Positions 24,606-33,543 of a DNA stretch of 64,000 bases are shown in pieces. The translations under genes were made by a program, and so were the position numbers. Under the pieces are notes generated by a model. The model saw nothing but the letters and a program-made list of their open reading frames with translations, had not been told where the DNA came from and ran no database searches. Numbering within the stretch: position 1 is the stretch's first letter; each line of letters opens with the position of its first letter. The stretch comes from Nonomuraea candida (lineage in GTDB: Bacteria; Actinomycetota; Actinomycetes; Streptosporangiales; Streptosporangiaceae): assembly GCF_000725485.1 (NCBI RefSeq), contig NZ_JOAG01000014.1, positions 1 to 64,000 of the forward strand, written 5' to 3'.

Positions 24606-25439
24606 CTAGCCTTTGAGACCCGTGAAGGCGATGCCCCGCAGGATGCGCCGCTGGAAGACCAGCAGCACCGCGATCACGGGCAGCACGGCGAGCGCGGCGC
24701 CCGCCATGACGTAGTAGGCGCGCCCGCCGTCGGGGCTGGCCACGAGCTGCTGCAGGGCCAGCGGCAGCGTGTGGAGCCCGGGGTCGTTGGTAACCAGCAG
24801 TGGCCACACCAGGTCGTTCCAGTGGAACAGGAAGCTGGTGATGGTCACCACCGCCAGCACGGGCTTCGACAGCGGCAGCACGACGCGCCAGAAGATCCGC
24901 AGCCGGCCCGCGCCGTCGATCAGCGCGGCCTCCTCCAGCTCCTTCGGGATCGACAGGAAGAACTGCCGAAGCAGGAAGATGTCGAGCACCGAGGCGATGT
25001 TCGGGACGATCAGCCCCCACCCCGAGTCGAACATGCCCAGCGACTGGGTGACGTGGATGCGCGGCACCAGCAGCGTGATCGCGGGCACCATCATGCCGCC
25101 CAGCATGATCACGAACAGCTTGTCGCGGCCGGGGAACGGGATCCGCGCGAACGCGTACGCGGCCAGCGCGTCGATGAGCAGCTTGGCCGGCACCAGGACC
25201 GCGCACACCCAGACGCTGTTGACGAACGCGCCGCCGAGCCCGCCGACGTCGAGCACGTAGGCGTAGTTGTCCAGCGTGCCCGCCCACTCGCCGGTCTTCC
25301 TGTCCAGCGGCAGCAGGCTGGGCACCGTGGTGTAGATGTCCTGCCCGCGCTTGAACGAGGTGGCCAGCATCCACAGGAACGGCACCACCGACACGGCCGC
25401 CAGCAGCACCAGCGCGACGTAGACGGAGATCCTCCTCAC
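24606..25439 (-). CDS. ABC sugar transporter permease, MalG type
   Basis: This 277-residue inner-membrane permease has six predicted membrane segments and the EAA loop (EELEEAALIDGAGRLRIFWRV form) that docks to the ATPase. The GTG at 25439 overlaps the stop of the MalF-type gene (GTGA) with AGGAGG upstream, so the two subunits are translationally coupled. The open frame to 25829 is not supported beyond this start. As usual for actinomycete CUT1 importers, no ATPase gene is present, so a shared MsiK-type ATPase is likely. Confidence 0.92.
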   Translation of the reverse strand: MRRISVYVALVLLAAVSVVPFLWMLATSFKRGQDIYTTVPSLLPLDRKTGEWAGTLDNYAYVLDVGGLGGAFVNSVWVCAVLVPAKLLIDALAAYAFARIPFPGRDKLFVIMLGGMMVPAITLLVPRIHVTQSLGMFDSGWGLIVPNIASVLDIFLLRQFFLSIPKELEEAALIDGAGRLRIFWRVVLPLSKPVLAVVTITSFLFHWNDLVWPLLVTNDPGLHTLPLALQQLVASPDGGRAYYVMAGAALAVLPVIAVLLVFQRRILRGIAFTGLKG

Positions 25440-26395
25440 GCCGCCTCCTGCTTGACGAACCTGAACTGCAGGGCGGTCACGATCACGATGAAGACCAGCA
25501 GGATGAACGACATCGCGCAGGCCGCGCCCATCGCGTCGTAGCGGAAGGCGAACAGGTACAGGTGCAGCACGTAGGTCAGGCCCGACTGCTCGGGCCCGCC
25601 GGTGACGCTGCGGCCGTTCCCCGAGAAGATCACGTACACCAGGCCGAACACCTGCAGCGCCGCGATCACGCCCGTCACCAGCAGGTAGAACGTGGTCGGC
25701 CGGAGCATGGGGAAGGTCACCCGGCGGAACCGCTGCCACGGCCCGGCCCCGTCGATGATCGCCGCCTCCTGGACCGAGCCGGGAATGCCCTTCAGCCCCG
25801 CCAGATAGATGATCATCGAGATGCCGCACTGCCAGGCCGCGATGAAGGCCAGCGCCGGGATGACCAGCTCGGGGGTGTTGAGCCAGTTCTGCCCCGGGAT
25901 GCCGACCAGGCCGAGCAGCGTGTTGATCAGGCCGTACTGCGGGTCGTAGAGCCAGCGCCAGATCGCGCCGACCGCCGCCTCGGCCGTGACCACCGGCAGG
26001 AACAGCAGCAGCCGGAACACGTTCGCGCCGCGCCGGACCGCGTTCAGCAGCAGCGCCTGCGCCAGCGCCGTGACCAGAGTCAGCGGCACGGCGATGAGCG
26101 TGTACTGCAGGGTCACGCCCACGGACTTCCAGAAGTGCGGGTACTTGACGTCGTCGAACAGCAGGCCGGCGTAGTTGGCCAGGCCCACCCAGGCCGCCTC
26201 GGTGCGCAGGTTCCAGTCGGTGAAGCTGTAGGAGAGGGCCGACAGCGCCGGATACAGCAGGAAGACCAGGAAGTAGGCCAGCGCCGGGGCGACGAGCAGC
26301 GCGCCGATCAGATGGTCGCGGCGCCGGGCGTCCGGGCGGCGCCGGGCCCGCCCGCCGGGCCGCGCCGGCGGGCGTTCGAGCACGGGAGCGGCCAC
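25436..26395 (-). CDS. ABC sugar transporter permease, MalF type
   Basis: This 319-residue permease has a short Arg/Pro-rich cytoplasmic N-terminus, six membrane segments and an EAA loop (VQEAAIIDGAGPWQRFRRV). It pairs with the MalG-type subunit to form the CUT1 channel. The GTG start lies one base after the TGA of the binding-protein gene and lacks a clear ribosome site, suggesting re-initiation. Confidence 0.93.
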   Translation of the reverse strand: MAAPVLERPPARPGGRARRRPDARRRDHLIGALLVAPALAYFLVFLLYPALSALSYSFTDWNLRTEAAWVGLANYAGLLFDDVKYPHFWKSVGVTLQYTLIAVPLTLVTALAQALLLNAVRRGANVFRLLLFLPVVTAEAAVGAIWRWLYDPQYGLINTLLGLVGIPGQNWLNTPELVIPALAFIAAWQCGISMIIYLAGLKGIPGSVQEAAIIDGAGPWQRFRRVTFPMLRPTTFYLLVTGVIAALQVFGLVYVIFSGNGRSVTGGPEQSGLTYVLHLYLFAFRYDAMGAACAMSFILLVFIVIVTALQFRFVKQEAA

Positions 26396-26396
26396 G

Positions 26397-27641
26397 TCAG
26401 CCGGTCCAGCCGAGCAGGGAGCGGGTCCTGGCCGCCGCGTCCGCCAGCGCCTGGCGTGCCGTGGCCCGGCCGGTCAGCGCCGACTCGATGGCCGGGGCGA
26501 TGATCTCGTCGTTGACCTGGATCCACTGCGGCACCGCCGGCCGGGCGCGCGCCACCTTGAGCTGTTCGAGGAAGGCCGCCTGCTCGGGCCCGCCCGCGAC
26601 CACCCGCGCCTTGAGGTGCACGGGGAAGCCGCCGAGCGCGTCGGCGACCGCGCCGTTGTGGTCGGGCCCGGCCAGGAACGCCAGCCACTTCCACGCCAGG
26701 TCCGGGTCGTCGCTCGTGGAGAAGACGACGGAGTTCTCGCCGCCGATGTTGCCGGCCGGCTCGGTCTTGTACGGCAGCGGCGCCACGCCGAAGTCCAGGT
26801 CGGGGAACTGCTCCTTGATCGTCGGCACGTCCCACGGCCCGGAGATCGTCATGGCCGCCCGGCCGTTCTCGAACGGCTTGTCCGAGTCGGTGATCGCGCG
26901 GGGCGACGACTTCTGCAGGTCCACCCAGAGCTGCAGCGCCTCCACCGCCGGCGGCTGGTCGAACAGCACCTTCTTGGCGGCGTCGTCCACCATCGCGCCG
27001 CCCGCGCCGTGCACGACGCCGGGGAACATCCACGCGCCGTACCCGTCGCCCTTGGGCACGTTCATGCCGGCCACGTCCGGGTCGGCGGCGTGCACCCGGG
27101 CTGCGGCCTGCTTCAGCTCGTCCCAGGTCTTCGGCGGGGCCGGCACCAGCCGCCTGTTGTAGAAGAGCGCCACCGTGGTCTGGTCCTGGGGCAGGCCGTA
27201 GAGCTTGCCGCCGGCGCGGTTGGTGTCGAGCGCGCCCCGGTAGTAGCCGGCCTCGTCGATCAGCCCGGCGGGCACCTCCTCGATCGTGCCGTCGAGGGCG
27301 TACTTGGACACCAGGGGCTGGTCGAGGATGCCCGCGTCGGGCGCGCTCCCGCCGGCCAGGGCGCTGCCGAGCTTGGTGTTGTAGTCGTCCTTCGGGATCT
27401 TGACGAGCTTGACCGTGACGCCGGGGTTGGCCCGCTCGAAGTCCCGGCGGATCCGCTCGATGACCTGTCCCGCCTGCGGGGTGCGGTCCTGGTACATCCA
27501 GAACGTCAGCTCCCTGCTCTCGCCGCCGGTGCCGGTGCCGCTGCCGCTGGTGCCGCCACCGCTGCCGTCACCGCCGCCGCACGCGGCCAGCGCGGTCGCG
27601 AGCAGGGCCACGGCGGTGCCTCGCGCAAGTCCTCGGCTCAT
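26397..27641 (-). CDS. ABC transporter sugar-binding lipoprotein (family 1)
   Basis: This 414-residue lipoprotein has a signal peptide ending in the lipobox LAAC (Cys near residue 21), followed by a Gly/Ser-rich linker and a family 1 solute-binding fold (ELTFWMYQDRTPQAGQVIERI; VVFSTSDDPDLAWKWLAFLA). It captures an oligosaccharide outside the membrane for the two permeases. It is the first gene of the operon; ATG 27641 follows GAGGAGACG. The galactosidase in the same operon suggests a galactose-containing ligand (inference). Confidence 0.93.
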   Translation of the reverse strand: MSRGLARGTAVALLATALAACGGGDGSGGGTSGSGTGTGGESRELTFWMYQDRTPQAGQVIERIRRDFERANPGVTVKLVKIPKDDYNTKLGSALAGGSAPDAGILDQPLVSKYALDGTIEEVPAGLIDEAGYYRGALDTNRAGGKLYGLPQDQTTVALFYNRRLVPAPPKTWDELKQAAARVHAADPDVAGMNVPKGDGYGAWMFPGVVHGAGGAMVDDAAKKVLFDQPPAVEALQLWVDLQKSSPRAITDSDKPFENGRAAMTISGPWDVPTIKEQFPDLDFGVAPLPYKTEPAGNIGGENSVVFSTSDDPDLAWKWLAFLAGPDHNGAVADALGGFPVHLKARVVAGGPEQAAFLEQLKVARARPAVPQWIQVNDEIIAPAIESALTGRATARQALADAAARTRSLLGWTG

Positions 27642-27671
27642 CGTCGTCTCCTCATCAGGGGGTAGCCTCAG

Positions 27672-27700
27672 AACATAATCTAAGGTTCGAATAAAGTCAG
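27672..27700 (-). promoter_or_regulatory. Promoter of the sugar operon (CTGACT-N17-TATGTT)
   Basis: On the minus strand a CTGACT -35 and TATGTT -10 are separated by 17 bases, in an unusually AT-rich island. TTCGAA sits in the spacer and could be part of the ROK operator. The leader to ATG 27641 is short and carries the GAGGAG ribosome site. Confidence 0.6.
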
Positions 27701-27803
27701 GAGCCCCTCGGGAACGCTTCGGTAACGCCGGGCCGCAGCCCGGTCCTTTGAGCCGTGAACTAACATGGCGGCGGGTTTTCTCCAGCGAGGACGGGGGACG
27801 AGG

Positions 27804-28994
27804 ATGGGCACGTCAGGGCGCAGGACCGTGCGCGATCTCCGGCGGGGCAACCGGGCGATGCTGCTGCGGGCGCTCTATTTCGGCGGTCCCGCCAGCCGCA
27901 ACGAGCTGTCGGCCGAGACCGGGCTCAGCCCGGCCACGGTCAGCACCATGACCGGCGACCTGCTGGCCGACAACGTGATCGTGGAGGCCGGTCAGGTCGA
28001 CTCCGACGGCGGCAGGCCCCGCGTGCTGCTCAAGGTCAACCCCGCCTACGGCTACGCGGTCGGCGTGGACGTGGGGGAGACCCAGGTCAAGGTCGAGCTG
28101 TTCGACCTGGAGATGAACGTGCGCGCCCGCGCCCACTACGCCGTCCGCTCCGCCAAGCACGACCCCGAGCTGGTCGCCCGCCACATCCTGGCCGGCGTGG
28201 ACGCGGTCATCGCCGAGGGCGAGGTGCCGCCCGGGCAGGTGCTCGGCGTCGGCGTGGGCGTGCCCGGCATCGTCGAGCCGGGGGGCGGCGGGCTGGTGCG
28301 GGCCAAGACCTTCGGCTGGCAGGACGTGCCGCTCGGCGCGCTGCTGCGGGCCGGCACCCCGCTGCCGCTGTTCGTGGACAACGGGGCCAAGACGATGGGG
28401 CAGGCCGAGCTCTGGTTCGGCTCCGGCAGGGGCACCCGCGACGCGATCATCCTGCTCGTGGGGTCGGGCGTGGGCGGCACCGTGGTCACCGACGGGCGGA
28501 TCTACCGGGGGGCGGGGCAGGCGGCGGGCGAGGTCGGCCACCTGAAGATCGTCGCCGGCGGGCGGGAGTGCCGGTGCGGGGCGCGCGGCTGCCTGGAGGC
28601 GTACCTGGGGGCCGAGGCCATCCTCGACCGCGCCGGCGTGGTGGCCGACTCCGCCGACGAGGAGGCCGCGCTGGCGCGGCTGCTGGAGGAGGGCTCGCCG
28701 GTCGTCGGCGAGAGCGTGGAGCTGCTGGGCGTGGGGCTGTCGTCGCTGGTGCACCTGTTCAACCCCGAGCGCATCGTGATCGGCGGGTGGGCGGGGCTGA
28801 TGCTGGGCGGGCGGCTGCTGCCCGAGATCCGCGCGGCCGCCGCCGCCAACACGCAGGCGCAGCCGTTCAACCCCGAGTCGGTGGTGCTCGGGCGGCTCGG
28901 GCCCGACGCGGTGGCCCTGGGTGCGGCGACGCTGGTCATCGAGCCGTTCTTCGGCGACGCCGCGTTTCCGGCGTGCGTTCCCACTATTGCGTAG
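27804..28994 (+). CDS. ROK-family transcriptional regulator
   Basis: This 396-residue protein has an N-terminal winged helix (SRNELSAETGLSPATVSTM, about residues 30-48) and a ROK sugar-kinase-like domain with GVDVGETQVKVEL, GEVGHLKIV and the zinc motif CRCGARGC near residue 256. ROK repressors of the XylR/NagC type sense sugars. Divergence from the ABC/GH35 operon points to that operon as its target. The start at 27804 has GGGGGA upstream, and a TAACAT hexamer at 27761 could be its -10. The frame extends to 27765 without support. Confidence 0.92.
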   Translation: MGTSGRRTVRDLRRGNRAMLLRALYFGGPASRNELSAETGLSPATVSTMTGDLLADNVIVEAGQVDSDGGRPRVLLKVNPAYGYAVGVDVGETQVKVELFDLEMNVRARAHYAVRSAKHDPELVARHILAGVDAVIAEGEVPPGQVLGVGVGVPGIVEPGGGGLVRAKTFGWQDVPLGALLRAGTPLPLFVDNGAKTMGQAELWFGSGRGTRDAIILLVGSGVGGTVVTDGRIYRGAGQAAGEVGHLKIVAGGRECRCGARGCLEAYLGAEAILDRAGVVADSADEEAALARLLEEGSPVVGESVELLGVGLSSLVHLFNPERIVIGGWAGLMLGGRLLPEIRAAAAANTQAQPFNPESVVLGRLGPDAVALGAATLVIEPFFGDAAFPACVPTIA

Positions 28995-29090
28995 GAGTTA
29001 AATCAAGCATTGACAGAAGTGAGGGCCGCAGGCACGCTCAGCTCGACAGAGCACTCTCTCACCACCCCCTGTTCGTGAGGAGTCCACGCC

Positions 29091-31388
29091 GTGCACCCCC
29101 GCCGAAGTCCCGCCTTCCTCGTGACCGTCCTGGCCGCGTCGGCCGGCTTGATCCTGTCCTGCCTGGTCACCACCCCGGCCCGCGCCTCCACCCCGGTCTC
29201 CGCTCCTGCCCCGGTCTCCGCTCCTGCCCCGGTCTCCGCTCCTGCCCCGGTCTCCGCCCCGGTCTCCGCCTCCGGCCGGACCTCCGTCTCCGCCCAGGCC
29301 GGGGCCGGGGCCGGGCAGGCCGGCGGGCCCGCCGCGCGGGCCGCCGTCTGCGGCACCGCGAACGTCGCGCTCGGCCGCCCCGCCACCGCCTCCTCCACCG
29401 AGAACGCCGGCACACCCGCCTCGGCCGCCGTGGACGGCGACGCCGGCACCCGCTGGTCCAGCGCGTTCAGCGACCCGCAGTGGCTCCAGGTGGACCTGGG
29501 CTCGTCGCAGCCGATCTGCCAGGTGGTGCTCCAGTGGGAGACCGCCTATGCCACCGCCTTCCGCCTCCAGGTCTCCGACAACGCCACCACCTGGACCGAC
29601 GTCCACTCCACCACCGCCGGCACCGGCGGCACCCAGACCATCGACCTCACCGCCACGGGCCGGCACCTGCGCGTCCACGGCACGGCCAGGGCGACCGGCT
29701 GGGGCTACTCGTTGTGGGAGCTGGCCGTGCGCACGACCGGCACCCAGCCCGGCGGCGGCGACCTCGGCCCCAACGTGCACGTCTTCGACCCGTCGATGCC
29801 GGCGGCGAGCATCCAGGCCACGCTGGACTCGGTCTTCGGCCAGATGGAGTCGAACCAGTTCGGCCTCCAGCGGCACGCCCTGCTGTTCAAGCCCGGCAGC
29901 TACAACGTCACCGCGAACCTCGGCTTCTACACCTCGATCATGGGCCTGGGCCGCAACCCCGGCGACGTCACGATCAACGGCCAGGTCAGGGTGGACGCGG
30001 GCTGGTTCGGCGGCAACGCCACGCAGAACTTCTGGCGCTCGGCCGAGAACCTGTCGATCACGCCCACCGGCGGCACCAACCAGTGGGCGGTCTCGCAGGC
30101 CGCGCCGTTCCGCCGCATCCACGTCAGGGGCAACCTCAACCTGGCCCCCACCGGGTACGGCTGGGCCAGCGGCGGCTACATCGCCGACAGCCGCATCGAC
30201 GGGACCGTGCAGCCGTACTCGCAGCAGCAGTGGTTCACCCGCGACAGCACGATCGGCGGCTGGCTCAACGGCGTGTGGAACAAGGTCTTCTCCGGTGTCG
30301 CCGGCGCGCCCGCCCAGGCGTTCCCCGACCCGCCGTACACGACGCTCGCCACCAGCCCCGTCACCAGGGAGAAGCCCTTCCTGTACGTGGACGCGGCCGG
30401 GAACTACCAGGTCTTCGTGCCCGCCCTGCGCCAGAACACGCGCGGCGCGAGCTGGCCGGGCACGGGCGTCTCGATCCCGCTCACCCGCTTCCACGTCGCC
30501 AGGCCGTCCGACACGGCCGCCACCATCAACGCCGCTCTCGCCTCCGGCCTGCACCTGCTCTTCACCCCCGGCATCTACCGCGTCGACCGCACCATCGACG
30601 TCACCAGGCCGGGCACGGTCGTGCTGGGCCTCGGCTACGCCACGCTCATCCCCGACAACGGCGTCGTGCCGATGCGCGTCGCCGACGTGGACGGCGTCAG
30701 GGTGGCCGGCCTGCTCTTCGACGCCGGCACGGTGAACTCGCCCATCCTCATGGAGGTCGGCCCGCCCGGCTCGTCGGCCTCGCACGCGGCCGACCCCATC
30801 TCGGTGCAGGACGTGTTCTTCCGGATCGGCGGCGCCCACCCGGGCAGGGCCACGACCAGCCTCGTCGTCAACAGCGACCACACGCTGATCGACCACGTCT
30901 GGGCCTGGCGCGGCGACCACGGCACCGGCATCGGCTGGACGGTCAACACCGCCGACACGGGGCTGATCGTCAACGGCGACGACGTGACGGCGTACGGGCT
31001 GTTCGTCGAGCACTACCAGAAGTACCAGGTCATCTGGAACGGCCAGCGCGGGCGGACGATCTTCTTCCAGAACGAGATGCCGTACGACCCGCCGAACCAG
31101 GCCGCCTGGATGAACGGCGCCACCCGGGGCTACGCCGCCTACAAGGTCGCCGACTCCGTCACCTCGCACGAGGCGTGGGGGCTGGGGGCGTACTGCTACT
31201 TCAACGTCGATCCGAGCGTGGTGGCCGAGCGCGGCTTCGAGGCGCCGGTCAACCCGAACGTACGCTTCCACTCCCTGCTCACCGTCTCGCTCGGCGGCAA
31301 CGGCACGATCAACCGCGTCATCAACGACACCGGAGCCCCGGCCCAGGGCACGGCCACGATCCCGGTGAAGGTCGTCAGCTATCCCTGA
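29091..31388 (+). CDS. Secreted discoidin (F5/8-type C) plus beta-helix protein
   Basis: This 765-residue secreted protein has a Sec signal (to about residue 32), a Pro/Val/Ser/Ala repeat linker (APVSAPAPVSAPAPVS), and an F5/8 type C / CBM32-like domain at about 85-220 (NVALGRPATASSTENAG...WLQVDLGSSQPICQVVL). The ~540-residue C-terminal region looks like a right-handed beta helix (FKPGSYNVTANLGFYTSIMG; LIVNGDDVTAYGLFVEHYQ). The discoidin domain probably binds a carbohydrate and the helix may be a hydrolase or lyase. A supplier of oligosaccharides to the neighbouring importer is a plausible role. GTG 29091 has GAGGAG nine bases upstream. Confidence 0.85.
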   Translation: MHPRRSPAFLVTVLAASAGLILSCLVTTPARASTPVSAPAPVSAPAPVSAPAPVSAPVSASGRTSVSAQAGAGAGQAGGPAARAAVCGTANVALGRPATASSTENAGTPASAAVDGDAGTRWSSAFSDPQWLQVDLGSSQPICQVVLQWETAYATAFRLQVSDNATTWTDVHSTTAGTGGTQTIDLTATGRHLRVHGTARATGWGYSLWELAVRTTGTQPGGGDLGPNVHVFDPSMPAASIQATLDSVFGQMESNQFGLQRHALLFKPGSYNVTANLGFYTSIMGLGRNPGDVTINGQVRVDAGWFGGNATQNFWRSAENLSITPTGGTNQWAVSQAAPFRRIHVRGNLNLAPTGYGWASGGYIADSRIDGTVQPYSQQQWFTRDSTIGGWLNGVWNKVFSGVAGAPAQAFPDPPYTTLATSPVTREKPFLYVDAAGNYQVFVPALRQNTRGASWPGTGVSIPLTRFHVARPSDTAATINAALASGLHLLFTPGIYRVDRTIDVTRPGTVVLGLGYATLIPDNGVVPMRVADVDGVRVAGLLFDAGTVNSPILMEVGPPGSSASHAADPISVQDVFFRIGGAHPGRATTSLVVNSDHTLIDHVWAWRGDHGTGIGWTVNTADTGLIVNGDDVTAYGLFVEHYQKYQVIWNGQRGRTIFFQNEMPYDPPNQAAWMNGATRGYAAYKVADSVTSHEAWGLGAYCYFNVDPSVVAERGFEAPVNPNVRFHSLLTVSLGGNGTINRVINDTGAPAQGTATIPVKVVSYP

Positions 31389-32541
31389 GGCGCACGGCGT
31401 CGGGGCCGAGCTCCTCGGCCCCGCCCACGCCCAGCAGCCGCAGCGTACGGGCGAACTCGGCGTGCAGCAGCTCCAGCGTCCGCCGCACGCCCTGCTCGCC
31501 CCCCGCCATCAGGCCGTAGAGGTAGGCGCGGCCGACGAAGCACGCCCGGGCGCCCAGCGCGACGGCGGCGGCGACGTCGGCCCCGCTGCGCACGCCCCCG
31601 TCGAGGAACACCTCCGTGCGCTCTCCCACCGCCGCCGCCACCTCCGGCAGCAGCTCCAGGGGCGTGGGGGAGCGGTCGAGCTGGCGCCCGCCGTGGTTGG
31701 ACACCACCAGCCCGTCCACGCCCACGGCGGCCAGCTCCTTCGCGTCGTCCACCCGCTGCACCCCTTTGACCAGCAGCCGGCCCGGCCACGCCGACCTGAT
31801 CCAGGCCAGGTCCGCGATCGTCACCGACGGGTCGAACATCAGGTTCGTCAGCCCCGCCAGGTCGTCGGGCGCGCCGTCCACGGTGGCGAACCTGAGCGGC
31901 TCGCCGGTCAGGAAGTCGAACCACCACGCCGGATGGCGCACCGCCTCCAGCGCGCCGCGCCAGCGCAGGGAGGGCGGGACCGTCAGCCCGTGCCGCACGT
32001 CGCGCAGCCGCGCCCCGGCCACCGGCACGTCCACGGTGACGACCAGCACGTCCATCCCGGCGTCGGCGGCCATCGACAGCCTCTCCAGGTTGCGGGCGCG
32101 GTCGCGGACCACGTACAGCTGGAACCAGTTCCACCCGCCGGGCGCGGCGGCGGCCACGCCGGCGGCCGTGGTCGTGCCCATGGTGGACAGGACGTAGGGC
32201 ACTCCGGCCCTCTCGGCGGCCCGGGCCACGGCGCGCTCGCCGGCGCGGTGCATCATGCGCGTGAACCCGGTCGGCCCGAGCACGACCGGCATGCCGATCC
32301 GCCGCCCCAGGATCTCGACCGAGGTGGAGGTCTCGGAGACGTCACGCAGCACGCGCGGGGCGAACTCCACCCGCCCGAACGCCGCCACCGCCCTGGCCAT
32401 CGACCGCTCGCCCTCGGCCGCGCCGTCCACGTAGTCGAACACCATGCGCGGGGCCCGCTTCCTGGCCAGCAGCCGCAGGTCGGCCACGTCGGCCGCGGCC
32501 GCCACCCGGGCGGCCCGGGACCATCGGGGACGCCTGGGCAT
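31375..32541 (-). CDS. FMN-dependent alpha-hydroxy-acid dehydrogenase/oxidase
   Basis: This 388-residue enzyme belongs to the LldD/glycolate oxidase/mandelate dehydrogenase family. Visible features include FDYVDGAAEGE near residue 35, GPTGFTRM near 90, FQLYV near 143, the lysine of LVKGVQ near 260, the catalytic His in SNHGGRQLD near 281, and DGGVRSG and GRAYLYG for FMN phosphate. It would oxidise an L-2-hydroxy acid such as lactate. Its 3' end overlaps the beta-helix gene by 14 bases in convergent orientation. The ribosome site is weak. Confidence 0.9.
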   Translation of the reverse strand: MPRRPRWSRAARVAAAADVADLRLLARKRAPRMVFDYVDGAAEGERSMARAVAAFGRVEFAPRVLRDVSETSTSVEILGRRIGMPVVLGPTGFTRMMHRAGERAVARAAERAGVPYVLSTMGTTTAAGVAAAAPGGWNWFQLYVVRDRARNLERLSMAADAGMDVLVVTVDVPVAGARLRDVRHGLTVPPSLRWRGALEAVRHPAWWFDFLTGEPLRFATVDGAPDDLAGLTNLMFDPSVTIADLAWIRSAWPGRLLVKGVQRVDDAKELAAVGVDGLVVSNHGGRQLDRSPTPLELLPEVAAAVGERTEVFLDGGVRSGADVAAAVALGARACFVGRAYLYGLMAGGEQGVRRTLELLHAEFARTLRLLGVGGAEELGPDAVRLRDS

Positions 32542-32796
32542 CAGAGCCCGCAGCTCCCGCCACCTCGGCAGGCGCCGCCGCTCCCCACCCGTCGTATCGA
32601 TGGCCAGGACGCTACCACCGCCTCGGCGGCCACCGCCCGTCCCGGTGCCCGCGATGCGGGGACCGCCCCAGGGACGCCCGCCCCCACCTGCCGTCCCGAT
32701 GCCCGGGATGCGGGGACCGCCCGGGGACGCCCGCCCCTACCTGCCGTCCCGATGGCCGGTACGCCGGCACCGCCCGGCCCGCGTACCGTGGGACAT
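32542..32796. other. Divergent intergenic region filled largely by a minisatellite
   Basis: This region lies between the FMN enzyme (minus) and the HD-type gene (plus). More than half of it is the 53-54 bp tandem repeat. No -10 or operator stands out, and no gene is supported; an open frame here merely reads through the repeat. Confidence 0.5.
32639..32792. repeat. 53-54 bp tandem repeat, about 2.7 copies
   Basis: Units begin at 32639, 32693 and 32746 with gtcccggtgcc or gtcccgatg and share gatgcggggaccgcc and gggacgcccgcccc blocks. The third copy is truncated and diverged, ending at the start of the HD-type gene. Confidence 0.8.
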
Positions 32797-33543
32797 GTGA
32801 TCAGCGACCCGGCGGCGCCCCTGCCCACCCCGCCGGCCGGCGAGGCGGGCCGGACGGACGGCCCGCCCGAGCCCGGCGCGGCGGTCCTGGCGGACGCCTG
32901 GGCGGCGGTGGCGGGGGACTCGCCCGCCGCCCGCGCGCTCGGCGCGGAGCTCGTCGCCCGCTGGTCCGAGCCCCACCGCCACTACCACACCCGCACCCAC
33001 CTCGCGGCCGTCCTGGCCGCCGTCGACCGGCTCACCGACGGACCCGGGGGCGCGGGCGCCGACCGGGCGGCGGTGCGGCTGGCGGCCTGGTTCCACGACG
33101 CCGTCTACGACGGCCGGCCCGGATGGGACGAGGAGCGCAGCGCCCAGCTCGCCCAGTCCCGCCTGCCGGCGTGCGGCGTGCCGGCCGGGCGGGTGGCGGA
33201 GGTGGCCAGGCTGGTCCGCCTCACCGCCGCCCACGACACGCTGCGGCCGGGCGACCGCAACGGTGAGGTGTTGTGCGACGCCGACCTGTCCATCCTCGGC
33301 AGCCCCGCCTACGGCGACTACGCGCGGGCGATCCGCCGCGAGTACTCCCACGTGCCCGACGCCGCGTTCGCCGCGGGCCGCTCGGAGGTCCTGCGCCGCC
33401 TGCTCGCCACCCCCGCCCTCTACCGCACGCCCCGGGCCCGCCACCTGTGGGAGGAGCGCGCCCGCGCCAACATGACGGGGGAGCTAGCGCGGCTGCGGGC
33501 GGCGCTTGCGGCGGCGCAGCCCGCCCGCGATGAGACGCCGTAG
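32797..33543 (+). CDS. HD-domain-like metal-dependent hydrolase
   Basis: This 248-residue protein has HRHYHTRTHL near residue 65, WFHDAVYD near 98 and a further Asp-rich CDADLSILG near 165, the pattern of predicted HD-type phosphohydrolases related to mammalian HDDC proteins. The substrate is unknown. GTG 32797 is the first sensible start; the longer open frame upstream is repeat and shadow. The last 20 codons overlap the C-terminal codons of the convergent DUF4031 gene by 60 bases. Confidence 0.8.
   Translation: MISDPAAPLPTPPAGEAGRTDGPPEPGAAVLADAWAAVAGDSPAARALGAELVARWSEPHRHYHTRTHLAAVLAAVDRLTDGPGGAGADRAAVRLAAWFHDAVYDGRPGWDEERSAQLAQSRLPACGVPAGRVAEVARLVRLTAAHDTLRPGDRNGEVLCDADLSILGSPAYGDYARAIRREYSHVPDAAFAAGRSEVLRRLLATPALYRTPRARHLWEERARANMTGELARLRAALAAAQPARDETP

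Noticed and set aside
28998..31271. 757-codon open frame on the minus strand
   Set aside because: Shadow of the discoidin/beta-helix gene; repetitive Val/Gly/Arg composition.
32444..32800. 118-codon plus-strand frame across the minisatellite
   Set aside because: Overlaps the FMN enzyme start and consists mostly of repeat translation.
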